Source: Symsagittifera roscoffensis
Taxonomy: Eukaryota > Xenacoelomorpha > Acoela > Convolutidae
Assembly (NCBI RefSeq): GCF_963678635.1
Contig: NC_087062.1
Span: 91,733,845 to 91,797,844, forward strand
Reading direction: 5' to 3'
Length of the DNA: 64,000 nt
Below, in pieces: positions 24,701 to 34,000 of the stretch (the stretch's first letter is position 1; each line of letters begins with the position of its first letter). The notes under the pieces are model-generated. The model saw nothing but the letters and a program-made list of their open reading frames with translations. It did no database searches and was not told the DNA's origin. The position numbers and the translations under genes were made by a program.

Positions 24701-24713
24701 CCATTGCATACAC
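18741..24713 (-). CDS. Element B ORF3: 1990-residue protein of unknown function
   Basis: I do not recognise the family. The listed frame opens with a GTG at 24713; the first ATG is at 24704, and the frame is open upstream to 24815, overlapping ORF2. The first 60 or so residues read like the second half of a degenerate SGNH domain whose first half is in ORF2. Residues about 690-870 are acidic, Ser/Gln/Glu-rich and probably disordered. Basic clusters (SPRRRR, KRKRVEE, KSKRS) resemble nuclear-localisation signals. The rest looks globular, with His/Cys-containing motifs near the C-terminus (LTHDEFPCHC, then IWDSGELLSMGLPD) and a final acidic tail. I see no signal peptide or membrane segment, so it does not look like an envelope protein although it occupies the env position. 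Residues about 493-560 recur in element A and residues about 1640-1990 in the pseudogene at 9925-10996, which supports a real, conserved coding sequence. Confidence 0.85.
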   Translation of the reverse strand: MYAMVALLSEGKYDVIISAPNRMIEMENLRPLKAELPAVWSDISNAMRGFKDHALHMLVLDEVLGLELSNFSRQLKLKPGIDDDHRVITAMSNDLWFRAMEVASEDTRRKNSLETRAHLEAMVLRTKPEANQWLHLNPRVAALGADAFQQGPVMITKIHAYLLKEVNLAENAGEKTAEFVNRMCQITLETFWTQEVKGQEGFERTDSMLEGLGAGWTASFLAKVYPKVSHYLIKEFLQAVVKVSIVELIALFMTFGAENFVKGPAILLTDGIQNLRLDGLLTLIAITHGNLGGLMKLARCPEQMKERVRNLDMKKSTDSWNKIRDLRHTLIQYLLQQNRFGTGEDETIEREEDVRRHVGGMPLLTDLSLAMRIDPLALIRGVTEFVTVIYGPAVTFAFPDVKVEAYRRSVLHLNLISAVDGSTLNWCEQHALRELMSEDLLFAKISEPEMTVINFDDHFCDRMGEVERGHIEVFPKLWNLRPYDKTNGEMTRVPRLTAAYHKVREETKDWGDYKKLPEAIPEFPLIRRMLLGAVSVVQTPRLRAFETNERRVGSFSATMDPYFVGRNAAVLQYTRFAYTDQATRRRISNAATPKPEGFDEEWRGLGLAPMKMRGRTELPEASVILTSVRKEMKVAGILQTRIFLAPFTCEEIKVVHGEEEDKSAGTLLIPRFQEEADNDKQGPSNSNRDKSEGDDGQGGNRQTEEPMQQDQAGGEDDRASTGGTSSLDFNIFSDLENNADTLETTEPADEGISTLEPPSAFEEMKRNLPESSSPGNSRNSDQRILMESPRRRRIEASARVPFLGTLPEEEWEVHHRDHESRTGCKLDRVAFMEEVWTVVQSYGTQSILKTGLNQPLMREVLDKLDECEGRLSELLIDSATDESEANSPIKMTPQDNEGEVVYLSRTRRGTMRSKMVIDKINAMKMKLGSRVMPRRIGKTKVDSEISMKAGNSAKRKRVEEVMDLGQGDYQLSGTDRILTDIAMVPPILMAGIKSTGYKSKRSDRTLTGATLEMEILSQCGESKMRDFKPSPMNHGKGSVAGQLTPVEYNRLTVSETVSIDEPTGGYMEMLEYRNSARGYVMALEDEKAMEGYLETMLQGTTLKQKAYGTLASSDVEAETIEQLVSLPWKAVVLRYFEEEMRTTPRIHALVAVPYVRTELQLRLAWCMMGLTREKYDSEERKRSKEEKVFLMTNLRDLIVQEGAAVACAKRRDALCFIRFLIEQISVPALSTCVKMLKEGDERTKAMFLLAMLDMQQSKPMRVNMKEPEELEPMKKIDEIRRFSNKELRLTKESMGALPKSSEYCGPIKKKSYSYVSGIIGIAYNPFLSEDIRDCFFDYEQAVLLRFWTSRIVTTKSVNNPQAKLGLVLEEEVTAPSIPKSDKRVEFWLGFSDELLRTSLMAVWELMKPSWCPSPNADSILRATQDIQRELNADCNLRDLNIIYNVMITASKSNGEDGVELPGWGPEDWVKPGSCLAEVCGLEGHVCGNLDCVKTLEKQHKQLTVLFGSVVMKARTETELIADCHGGTDVNLVTALGFYSMFGSLESLLNLEQKHEMVTAISVEVFPGVLQTEQKYIGKWREAIETEMNIRHSETYCRPSGARYLVGSTLAPMCKSRYPVHFVAVDVKSTRTIVDQAFSVPKCVRLARMSEKSYELLCKMFSAVPERTKEELESILGKKFMGYVSGNFSDFEKQKQRGSTVTDYNAVDENDEIHRVMMEVEPLLEASGKRNWRSIMLTHDEFPCHCLLQTWWYPKRSNLVLIWDSGELLSMGLPDSSQPITIVIVGVMMAIRWLEAHVRENNRQEAPTREQLQKLDCLKDLDLFETMCKVLNIPMEVKKIWARKRLMPWFRANMTAWLYEYAKKHMSKHGRVYSEYQLDIGAGAFKRAFVTHRNAVTTAVKRISRTSERSGNEKAEMLKEDLERNVTLCLHNSFCRNRESNVDPLPCCKQRVEEQKCWRTASNSVRIVNDVLQDTETESAESVSQEEEMEH

Positions 24714-24815
24714 AAATTTCAGTCCATCCGGGAGATGTGCACTCCCGGAGACAACGCAAATACTACTCTCAATGTCACTTTGTTGAATGATCCCTCCTTT
24801 GTCGCGTCTACCACT
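24702..24815 (-). other. ORF2/ORF3 overlap, -1 frame relation
   Basis: ORF2 ends ATG-GAC-TGA at 24727-24719. The ORF3 frame is open from 24815 and relates to ORF2 by -1. ORF3's first ATG (24702-24704) is 15 bases downstream of the ORF2 stop. I find no classical X-XXY-YYZ slippery heptamer in the overlap, so a frameshift signal is not shown. Termination-reinitiation, a recent indel or a consensus error are all possible. Confidence 0.7.
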
Positions 24816-27685
24816 TCACCCATTGACTCCAGGATGTCTTTTATCGCTGGCCATACTGCGTTTTCTGCTGTTGCAGGATCTCTGAGCCTGCTCAGAAAAC
24901 CTCTACTGTGTAGATGGTCATTGATGCCAGCAAACACAATCGTTATCGGGTTTATTTCTGTCTGCCTTTGTACCCCTATAGCCAATGACACTGATTGCAA
25001 TAGGTCTAGGTCAACTGCGGCCAGCATTATGACGTCCGGCCAAAACAAAGACTTAGAGGTGTACACGAACTCTGAGTTCGCTACTACCATGATTTTGGCC
25101 TTTCTCATCTCTGCTTTGTCGTAGGCGGCGAAGATGGTCTCATCTTTCTTTATCGCTGTCAATCCGCCATATCTCTGGGCATCACCATCTTGGTTCACTA
25201 GTTTTGGGTACACTCTCTCCTTCACATGACCAGGTGGTGTCGTCAATTGCCTAAATATCTTCACGTGTTGTCCAATCGGCGCTCTCGCCGTCAGGAATCT
25301 TCCTGGCCTTTCTTCACGATTCCTCTCATCATGGTTCAATCTCACATCTTGCAACGGTCTTGCATTCACAGGTCCTATTGTGTTGTTGGAGGGCAGTCCC
25401 TCCAAGTCGGCAAATCTCAAGGCCGTCGTGGAGCTGAAATTTATGCTAGCGGCTATCAACCAGTCTACGCCGGTTATCGAGTACAATCTGCTGACGGATA
25501 GCGTCGCTCCATTCAGCATCCTCCCTGCATCTTCGATGAAGCTCACTCTCTGTAGGTCCAGCTTCATTAGTTCTTCTTTGTATATATGCCAAGGAGACGG
25601 TATGGATCGCGACCACATCAATGAGCCTCTGCTCGGTCTCTCCTCTCGACTGGTACTCGTCGTCTCCGATCTAGTGTCCGATCTGGATGTGCCTGCTACT
25701 TCCTCGATTGGTTGGTTGACAGGTCCTATCCTTTTCCTAGGATGAATTGTCCTCCTCATCGGTGCTTCTCCCAACCGATCTTGTACGTCTGTTCTTCGAC
25801 CTGGTTCACCGGAGCTTTGTTGCCGGTAATTTGTGACGGCTGGGACCGTACCCAAGCGTGTTTCCAGGTTAGGAGGTACAAAGGTGGTGATCACCGTATC
25901 ACTCACCGTTCCCTCTTCCTTCAGTACTCCTGGGTCAAAGAGTTCTGCTTCCAGCTCATCCAACCGTTCTTGGAAGACTCGATTCAACCAAGCTTGTCCT
26001 TCGACACTGTCGAAGTGGATGCCATCTGTGGTCAGTCTGGCTTGATCCATGGCTCTCAATTCATGTTCAATGTCCATGAGGATCATTCTTCCGGCATTTC
26101 GATTTGCTAGGTTTCTCAAGATGTTGTTCCATTTCATGACTCCCTCGTTGTGCCTTCTTCCTGATGCTGTCAGGCTTCTTGCGTTCATTGGCACCGTGCA
26201 AACGGTCAGTACCGCGCAACTGAACTTCTGCCAGAGAGTAGTAAACAAACACACCATCATTGCTTCCCACAGTGCTTCTTGCTCATCTGATCCTCTGGAG
26301 ATGTCATTCGTCCCAACTAAGATCATCACATTGGGTATCTTCCCTGGATTCATCAGCTCCACCATGCGATATAATTGGGCAATCGTCGCGCCTCCAAAGG
26401 CCATCACCGTGGTGACCCATGAGGTCCTCAAATTCGACAGCACTCTGACTAAGCTGTCTCCCAATATCAGGTGAGATGTCCCGAGTGGTGGTTGCTGCAG
26501 GTTCACAGCCGGGCTCCAGGTAGCTCGATTGAAGCAGGCTCTCGGATCTGTCTCCGGAACTCCCGTGAAATTATACTTCAATTGATTATTCTTCTGCACG
26601 TCTATTACACGAGACACTTTCTTCGTTGGCATCTTCCTTACTTTCCTCTCTGGGATTCTCGAGTTCCCCATGAGTGGTGTCACGTTACTCATCCCTTGTC
26701 TGATTACTGTCTGGGAGAGTTGTACTCTGCCCGTATCGTCAATCGATCCATAGGGTGCAGTCACCCCGGAACCTGGTGCATTCTTGTTAGCGACCAATCG
26801 TCCAGCGGTCTCTATCAGTTTTCTCACTGTCTGTTCTACGACGGGATCACCCAAGGTGTCACTAGGATCCGGGATTGTTACTCGGTTCGTCTCTGCTGGA
26901 AGCCGTGTCTCCGTTGTTTGACTCATTTCTCGAGGTGTCAAGAGCTCCATCGGGGACTGCCCACGAGGAATATCCCTTGCAGGTATCACTTTCTCAATGG
27001 ACGTCGTCAACGCCACCTGCTCCGATCGCTCTTTGTATTCCTGCCTTAAGCGTTCGATCTCTTGACCCTGCTTTTTGTTGCAGTCTTCAAACAACTTTCT
27101 CCACATGTCCCGGTCTTCCTCCGTCGCCAGCATGGTCTTCGTCATATCGTCTAACTCCTTCTTCGTACTTCTCAACTGATCGTTCATCTCGTCCAGATCT
27201 TGTATGGTTTGGTTCGTCTGAACCTTCTGTGTTACTTTCGCCCCTTTTGGTGGCACAGCTGCTCTCAGTGGTGAACCAGACGAGGTCGCCTCGCTGTTCA
27301 TCTCCCGATGCATTCTCGTCAGCCCAGGTTTGGGCTTGGAGGGCATTGGCATCTCACCTGGTTGGTAAGTCCTAGAACTTCCCAACCCAGGCTCATTCGC
27401 CAAGTCACTCCCTGAGAGAGCCCCGTTTCTCCACCTCATCACTCTCATGTTCGGGCGGTCTAGTACTCCTCTTTCTCCATATGCTGCCATCAACAGGACT
27501 TCCGTGGGGCGGTCCCCACGGTTGTCGTGCCCCAAGATGTTAATCAGGGCGGTCAGCAACATGACCACCTCTGGGTCCTCCAGAGCGAAGTCTCGTTCGA
27601 TCAGCCGACGATAGATCGCATCTACCATCGGTCCTACATATGCCTCTGCCAGGTCCATCAATTCATCCAGGTTGAAATTGTCCAT
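24719..27685 (-). CDS. Element B ORF2: SGNH/GDSL-hydrolase-domain protein
   Basis: The 988-residue protein starts at an ATG and follows gag-pol after a 397-base gap. Residues about 160-230 are a charged heptad-like region (probable coiled coil). Residues about 400-580 form an SGNH-hydrolase domain: HLILGDSLVR (catalytic Ser about 411), ILVGTNDISRG (block III, about 456-464) and TTDGIHFDS (Asp about 554, His about 557). Active enzymes of this fold are esterases or lipases; an SGNH domain also occurs in ORF1 proteins of some CR1-type LINEs. Residues about 600-700 are low-complexity. Residues about 862-988 look like a second SGNH-like copy (MVVANSEF, then ITIVFAGINDHL) that lacks the GDS serine and ends at TGA 24719-24721. 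ORF3 seems to supply the rest in the -1 frame. Expression is probably from a spliced RNA or by reinitiation; no signal shows which. Confidence 0.88.
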   Translation of the reverse strand: MDNFNLDELMDLAEAYVGPMVDAIYRRLIERDFALEDPEVVMLLTALINILGHDNRGDRPTEVLLMAAYGERGVLDRPNMRVMRWRNGALSGSDLANEPGLGSSRTYQPGEMPMPSKPKPGLTRMHREMNSEATSSGSPLRAAVPPKGAKVTQKVQTNQTIQDLDEMNDQLRSTKKELDDMTKTMLATEEDRDMWRKLFEDCNKKQGQEIERLRQEYKERSEQVALTTSIEKVIPARDIPRGQSPMELLTPREMSQTTETRLPAETNRVTIPDPSDTLGDPVVEQTVRKLIETAGRLVANKNAPGSGVTAPYGSIDDTGRVQLSQTVIRQGMSNVTPLMGNSRIPERKVRKMPTKKVSRVIDVQKNNQLKYNFTGVPETDPRACFNRATWSPAVNLQQPPLGTSHLILGDSLVRVLSNLRTSWVTTVMAFGGATIAQLYRMVELMNPGKIPNVMILVGTNDISRGSDEQEALWEAMMVCLFTTLWQKFSCAVLTVCTVPMNARSLTASGRRHNEGVMKWNNILRNLANRNAGRMILMDIEHELRAMDQARLTTDGIHFDSVEGQAWLNRVFQERLDELEAELFDPGVLKEEGTVSDTVITTFVPPNLETRLGTVPAVTNYRQQSSGEPGRRTDVQDRLGEAPMRRTIHPRKRIGPVNQPIEEVAGTSRSDTRSETTSTSREERPSRGSLMWSRSIPSPWHIYKEELMKLDLQRVSFIEDAGRMLNGATLSVSRLYSITGVDWLIAASINFSSTTALRFADLEGLPSNNTIGPVNARPLQDVRLNHDERNREERPGRFLTARAPIGQHVKIFRQLTTPPGHVKERVYPKLVNQDGDAQRYGGLTAIKKDETIFAAYDKAEMRKAKIMVVANSEFVYTSKSLFWPDVIMLAAVDLDLLQSVSLAIGVQRQTEINPITIVFAGINDHLHSRGFLSRLRDPATAENAVWPAIKDILESMGEVVDATKEGSFNKVTLRVVFALSPGVHISRMD

Positions 27686-28081
27686 ACTTTTCTTTCCAAG
27701 TTTGATTTGATTTCGATTTCAAGTTTTGACTCAAGTGAGCAATTAAATGATCAATCAGGATCTAGAAAAGGAATCACGACTGTCACACCTGTCAGTTTCA
27801 CCTTAATATATATCGTTAAAATTTGCTTAAAGACAGTTCAGATAAAAAGATATATATCCTAAAATTTATTAAAATCAATTGGTTTCTAAAATTTTGGAAT
27901 TCGACCTAAGATTGGACAGTCCAAACTTTGGATCTATTCCCAAGATCGTCATTTAGTTGTTCATGGTCACTAACCCCTACTTACCCATGATCTTAATAAC
28001 CTAACACATAACATAACATAACGCACCTCTCACATATTACACACAACTTAGTCTTTGGCCTAACACCCTCTCGCACATCAC
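27686..28081. other. Gap between gag-pol and ORF2
   Basis: These 396 bases are AT-rich, with a short ACATAACATAAC repeat near 28005-28020. No ORF continues across. A splice acceptor or promoter for ORF2 could lie here, but I cannot point to a defensible site. Confidence 0.4.
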
Positions 28082-31000
28082 TCAGCCTATACTTAAGTAA
28101 TATTTCTTATGTAGATATACTTGTATGTTCGTATCAGAGAATATCACGTGTACAAGCGCGTACAATTCACGAGGATGCAGTCTTCCTCTATTTGGATCGT
28201 ACACTGGAAGCGAGAGCTCCTTCACGTCCATTTCCACAAGGAAGTCCCTCAGCCTCGTCAAAGACAAGACTAGGTTTTCTGGGTCCACGTGCTGCTTCTC
28301 CGTCGCCCTCGTTACCAAGAAGCACAAGTACTTTCCCGGTATCTGCGACACCGCCGGAGGTAAGGCTGCTACGCCCCCTATCCCTGGTCTTTGCTTCCAA
28401 AGGAATTCCACGTTTTTATATTCCCTCTTAAAATCTGCCGCTAGCGCCGTCCTAAAACTCATGTCTGCGGTGATTGCTACCGCACATGTTCTGTTTGTGA
28501 GTATGAAATCACTGTCTGTTAGTATTATGTTACTTGAATATTCATTTGGTAAGTTAAAATATGACTCAACCACCCTGCCTATGTCAGGTTTCTTAGGTTC
28601 TTCGCCTGTTTCTGCTTCTAACTCTCCTGTTTCCCTTGCTATTCTTAATTTTTTTATTATCAAGTTTTCAGTGTGGGTAAGTCCTACCCCCACTCCCCGG
28701 ACAAAAATATCCATCGGCGTCCCCGTCGATCGCATACCGGGTATTAAGTCAAGGTTAGAAGCTGGAATGAGAAGTTGTCCTTCCTGGGCAGCCCAGGAAG
28801 GATCATCTCGTTCGGTCTTAATGTATTTCGCGCTTTCACGATCTACGTCTTGAATCGTAACGCTGGTCTCTTTAGGGTCTGATGTCATTTCATTCACCCA
28901 CTCTAAGACACGCAGGTTTGTCTGGTCTTGTTCATATGACTGCTGTTGCTCATCGTCAAATTCTACCTCGGGTTTTGACCAGTCGTCAACCCACTCATCG
29001 TTATGATCATCGACTATGTCAATGTCTTGTGACACAGTTATTTCTTCTAAACCCACTACTTCCTCCACTATATTCTTTAGATCTATCCTATCCACTACAA
29101 AGTCGTCACCGTAAGGATTGTACTTCTTTCTTGGTCTCGTCCCGTCCTTCCGACGAGTCTGCATCGTGAACGGAAGGTCTGGTTCCAAGTTCTTGGGAAC
29201 CTCTGTCTGTTCGGGATCCTGCCAATCTTCCTCTGCGTAGGGTAAGGTCTCATCGTCCGCTTCGATCTGTTCGTTTGGATCCAGGTCCAGCGGTGTATCT
29301 GTACCATCCTCTACGATTTCGTTTCCATCGTTCTTCTGCCTGGTGCCTTTTTCATTGACCTCACAAGCAGGATCCATCATTAGATAATCCCCTTCTTCCA
29401 TGTCTGCAGGTACACACCAGTCTTCTGTCGATGGATTGTGTGGCTTGATGTTTTCGTAGTGGGCGGCTCGGCCAGTACTCAGTCTATAAAAGCGTCCCTC
29501 TTGGTGCACCTCTGTAATCATGAAGGGTCCCCTCCACTTTTTTAGAAGCTTCTTTGTTCCTTTCGGTGGTATAACGTTCTGAAATACCCATACGTAGTCT
29601 CCCACCGAGTAGGCTTTTGCACCAGCTGCTTTCTTGTCGAATCTTTTCCTCTGCCTTGCCTGTGCTTGCTGAGTATTTCGTCTACACAGATCGTTCAACT
29701 CCTGTTGACGTCTGATCACATCCCTCACGTAAACCTGTGGAGATGTTTTCTTCCCCTCATATTCTGGGTAGAAGAATGTCAAGGGTAAAGACTTCTCGTG
29801 TCCCGTCAGCATCATGTGTGGACTGACCCCAGTGGTGGATTGTTGCGTGCTATTATAAGCTCCCATCACCTGTGGAAGGTATCTGTCCCAATCGGTCATA
29901 TACCTGGAACAGTATACTCTCAGCATCGATACTAACGTCCTATTCTGTCTTTCCACTAAGCCATTCGTCTGAGGGTGGTATGTCGTGGAGTGAGCCTGAG
30001 CGACCTGTGACCGTCTCATAAGCTCTTTCGTAAGCTCGCCTACGAAAGCTGTTCCATTGTCCGATTGAAACGTCATTGGACAACCATGTCTTGCTATCCA
30101 TGTATTTATCAGGTGGTCGCATGTCTCTTCCGCCGAGGCAGTTATGCAGGGCACGGCCTCTGCATACTTCGTGAAGTGATCTATCATGACCAAGACTTGG
30201 TTATAACCGCTGTCTGTCATGCATATCTTCTGGTGATCTATCTGCACGACCTCGTTGAATTCAGACGACTCAATCGATTGTAGAGGAAATCGTAATTTCC
30301 TTGGATCCTTGACCTGTTGGCATGACAGGCACGCTGTTACCCATTTCTCACATGCTTTTTTCATTTCAGGCCACTCAAAGCGCTTCAGGATCCTCTGATA
30401 CACTTTGTCGATTCCTTGATGGCCCATCTGATCATGCGACCTGAATAGTAGTTCTGTCTGATAGAGTTGTGACAACACTATCGCGTTATATTTGTATAAG
30501 ACCCTGTCTTCTTCTCTTCTCTTGCAAGCCACGATCCCGTCCTTGTTCAGATACAATCTCCCCTCCTTCTGCATGAAGTATTGTCTCAGGATCCTATAGC
30601 TGTCTTCTTCTAGGTCACCCTTGTCTGGTGCACCGTTTTCTATCCACCTTTTTAGGTTACTTGTCATGCGGTCATTTCTTTGCGCCCTTAGAAGGTCCGA
30701 GAGTCTGTATCTCGCCTTCAAGTACGTCTTCATGACTCTCATCTGACTGTTCAGCTCGTTGGGCTGATGTGTGTCTTCTTCCATCTTAACGCACCAAATC
30801 TTCGCCAACGGTTGTGTTTCTTGTTGAAACGGCTGAAGATCAGTCCTGACTACCTCTTTCTGTGGCAACAGGCTTATCGAACGTTTCGATACCGCTTTCG
30901 TTTCTAAGTCATCCGCTGCGTTGTCAAAGACTCTTTCGCTTGGTATTAGGTAGCGATCACTGTCAGGATCCTGGTACACCTCTCTGTCCAGGTCTCTCGC

Positions 31001-34000
31001 CCGAGTTTCCACTAGTAGCGTGTGTATCGCCAGTTCTGACAGTTCTGATCCCGAGGTCGAATCCCTGTCTGAATAGGTGTTCATTTCCGAGCTTTCTGAC
31101 TTATCATCCGTTGAAGGTGTTGTGCTGGAGACTGCACGCTCCTCCAGATCATGTCCGTATTTCCTTCGCATCCATCTGAACTCCCCGGAAAAAACTTTGT
31201 TCTCTAGGTCCTGTTTCTCATCAGGAATTTTCTCGTCTATCTCGGACTCCCCGGACAAATTTCCTTGTCCCGGGTGTTGATCTTGTGATCGCTGGTTTTT
31301 CTCCTCATCCTTCTCCCCGGACAAATAGTCTTGCAGCAGATTCTGTTCTACCTCTTCACCCTCTTTTTCCCGGTCTACAAAGGTGACAGTTTTCTTTTGC
31401 TTGCCGCTCTCCTGTCCTTTCTGTCCGTAAGAAGTACTGGTTAAAATCTCCTGGGGTATTGAGGATACTAGTTGCTGAACTGTTGTCCTATAACCCCTCT
31501 TGTTCTCTTCGTGCTTATGTCTGGACGGCATGATCTTCACTTTCTCACTGACTGTTAGCGATGCCACTGCTGCTGTCCACTCGGGGTCATCTCTGGTCAC
31601 TTCTCTTTCTAACAATCCACCCAGTATCCGCATCACTTGTGGTGTGACTTGCACCGTTTTATCCAATAATGAGAGGCTGTTTATATTCATGCGAGAGAGT
31701 TCTTGCTGGACCAGGTTCGAGCGCAGCAACAAATCCAAGGGGACCGGGTCCTCCCTTGACAGGATCTTTATCTCGGCTGCCTTCTCTACAGGTAACTCAG
31801 GATGCCCCGGAATTGGATGTCCAGACTTATCCAACCATCTCGTTAAGGGAAGCGCTTCATAAGTTTCTTTGTCCAGAAACGAGAATCCCTCCTTTACTTC
31901 CGCCTGATTGGCCTGCTTCTGCTCCAATCTTTCATAGAACTCAGTTTTCTTGCTGAGACTGTCAGCATTCTGATGTTTATCACGCATCCTGTGTTCGATT
32001 ATCATATGGTAGCCATCCAGTCTTACTATCCATCTACCAATATAACTCTGATCCATCGAGTAGGTCTTCAACCAGGATAACGCTCTGTTGTCCACGCGTA
32101 ACTTGAAGGGAGCGCTCCCCAAGTATGCACGGTACTTCTCCACGAAGGTAACTACTGCAAACATTTCTGCTTTTGGTGCGCCATATTTCATCTCTGTGTC
32201 ACTCAAGACTTTGCTGCCGTATGCAATGGGACGGAGAACTGTTCTTCCGTTCCATTCTTGCTCTTGATGCAATATTCCTGAGATGGCCACCACCGATGCG
32301 TCTGTGTCAAGAACATACATGCCCTTTTCTGTAGGCATGCCCAGCACTGGCGCTTCGCACAGTTCCCGCTTTATGTTCTCGAAAGCAACTTGTGCCTCAT
32401 CGTTCCATTCGAACTTTTTCCCTTTGTTGCGCATCAGCTTCTGCATCGGGTACATCTTGTCCGCGTATCCTTTTATGAATTCTCGGTAGTAATTGGCAAA
32501 CCCTAGGAAGCTCATGAGCTGTGTGTCCGTTCTATGAGCTTTCCATGTCAGCACAGCCTCTACTGCTTCTGGATCTGGCCTCACACCATGCCGGTTCACC
32601 ATTCTTCCCAGGTACTTGATCGAATCCCTAAGGATTTCACATTTCGATGGTTTGCATTTCAAGCCTGCTCTTTTCATACATCCGAAGACCTCATCGAGTC
32701 GATCAATGTGATCCTCCAGGGTTGGTGTCGCTATGACTACGTCATCCACGTAGCACATCAAGAGATTCCCGTACTTTTTGGTCACTCCTGTCAAAGCCTG
32801 AGCCATCAGCCTTTGAAAAGTTGCTGTTGCATTGCACAAGCCGAAGGGCATCCTCTTCCACTGGTACAACCCCAATTCGCACGCGAATCCGGTTTTCTCC
32901 CTGTCCTTCTTTCGCAGAGGAACCTGCCAGAAGGCAGAACCCAAGTCCAATGTGGTGAAGAACTTTGCATCACCAAGTTTGGATAGGCTCTCGTCTATTC
33001 GCGGTATCGGGTACGCATCTTTAATCGTTACCGCGTTCAAGTAACGAAAGTCGCAACAAAATCTAAGCTGCCCCCCTTTCTTTTTCGCCATTACTACTCC
33101 GCAAGCCCATGGTGATTTCGATGGTTCTATCATGTCGTATTCAAGCAACATTTCTATTTCCGCTCGGCACGCTTCCGATTTATGTGGCGTCATTCGCCTT
33201 GCGCCTTCCCTATGGGGAACGGCGCCCTCTTCTAGTTCGATTTCGTGTTCGACGAAATTACAGCAACCGATGTCCGCCTTATGTTTTGAAAATACTTCGG
33301 CGTTCCGATCTAGGAGGTCCCGCAATTTTTCAAAATCTCCCTCACCTATTTTTCCTTTTAAATGTTCTATTTCTGGCAAAACCGGTTTGTCAGAATCTAG
33401 TTCATATGACGAGGGGCGTTCCGGAAAATTCGAGCAGCTTGAAAAGCCGTCGTCCGTTTCGGATTTCATTGAAAACAATTTACGAATAGATTTTAATTCA
33501 TCAATCCTCTTTAAAGTTTTATCTTTATTGGCATGATAAGGACAGTCTTTCACACTATATTTCTTCAAGTTTTGTGTCTCTTCATAGTCGGTCCTCATCG
33601 GCAATGCGTAACCAAGCTTCTTTCCACGCTGGATTGAAACCGTGGTGTCCAGTGTGTTCAACAACACACTGACACACAGTCCGTTTCGCGTTACCGAGAA
33701 GCTCCGGCCTAAAATCACCGAACTCTGACTATTTGGATTCGGTACTAAGCAAACCTGTTTACTATCACTTAACGAATTTAAATTTCTCATTCTAAAAATC
33801 GCTACTACAGCTTGTCCTGGTTGTAATTTTACTTTTCTATCCAAAAAAACTGGTACCTTATTCTCGTCTGTTTTTATCCTATTAATTGGTCTCTTAACAT
33901 ACTTTCGGTCCGGGTTTCTAATCCGTATTAGACCGTTGTTCAAGTCAATCATCACGTCAAAGTTCCTGACAAAATCTCTGCCCAAGATGAATTGGTCGGC

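Noticed and set aside
18741-24713. ORF3 as an envelope protein
   Set aside because: It sits in the env position but shows no signal peptide, membrane anchor or Cys-rich ectodomain, and has nuclear-localisation-like clusters.
28125-28853. 242-codon plus-strand ORF opposite the end of gag-pol
   Set aside because: It is antisense to the conserved Pol C-terminus and has no recognisable domain; a shadow of the coding strand.
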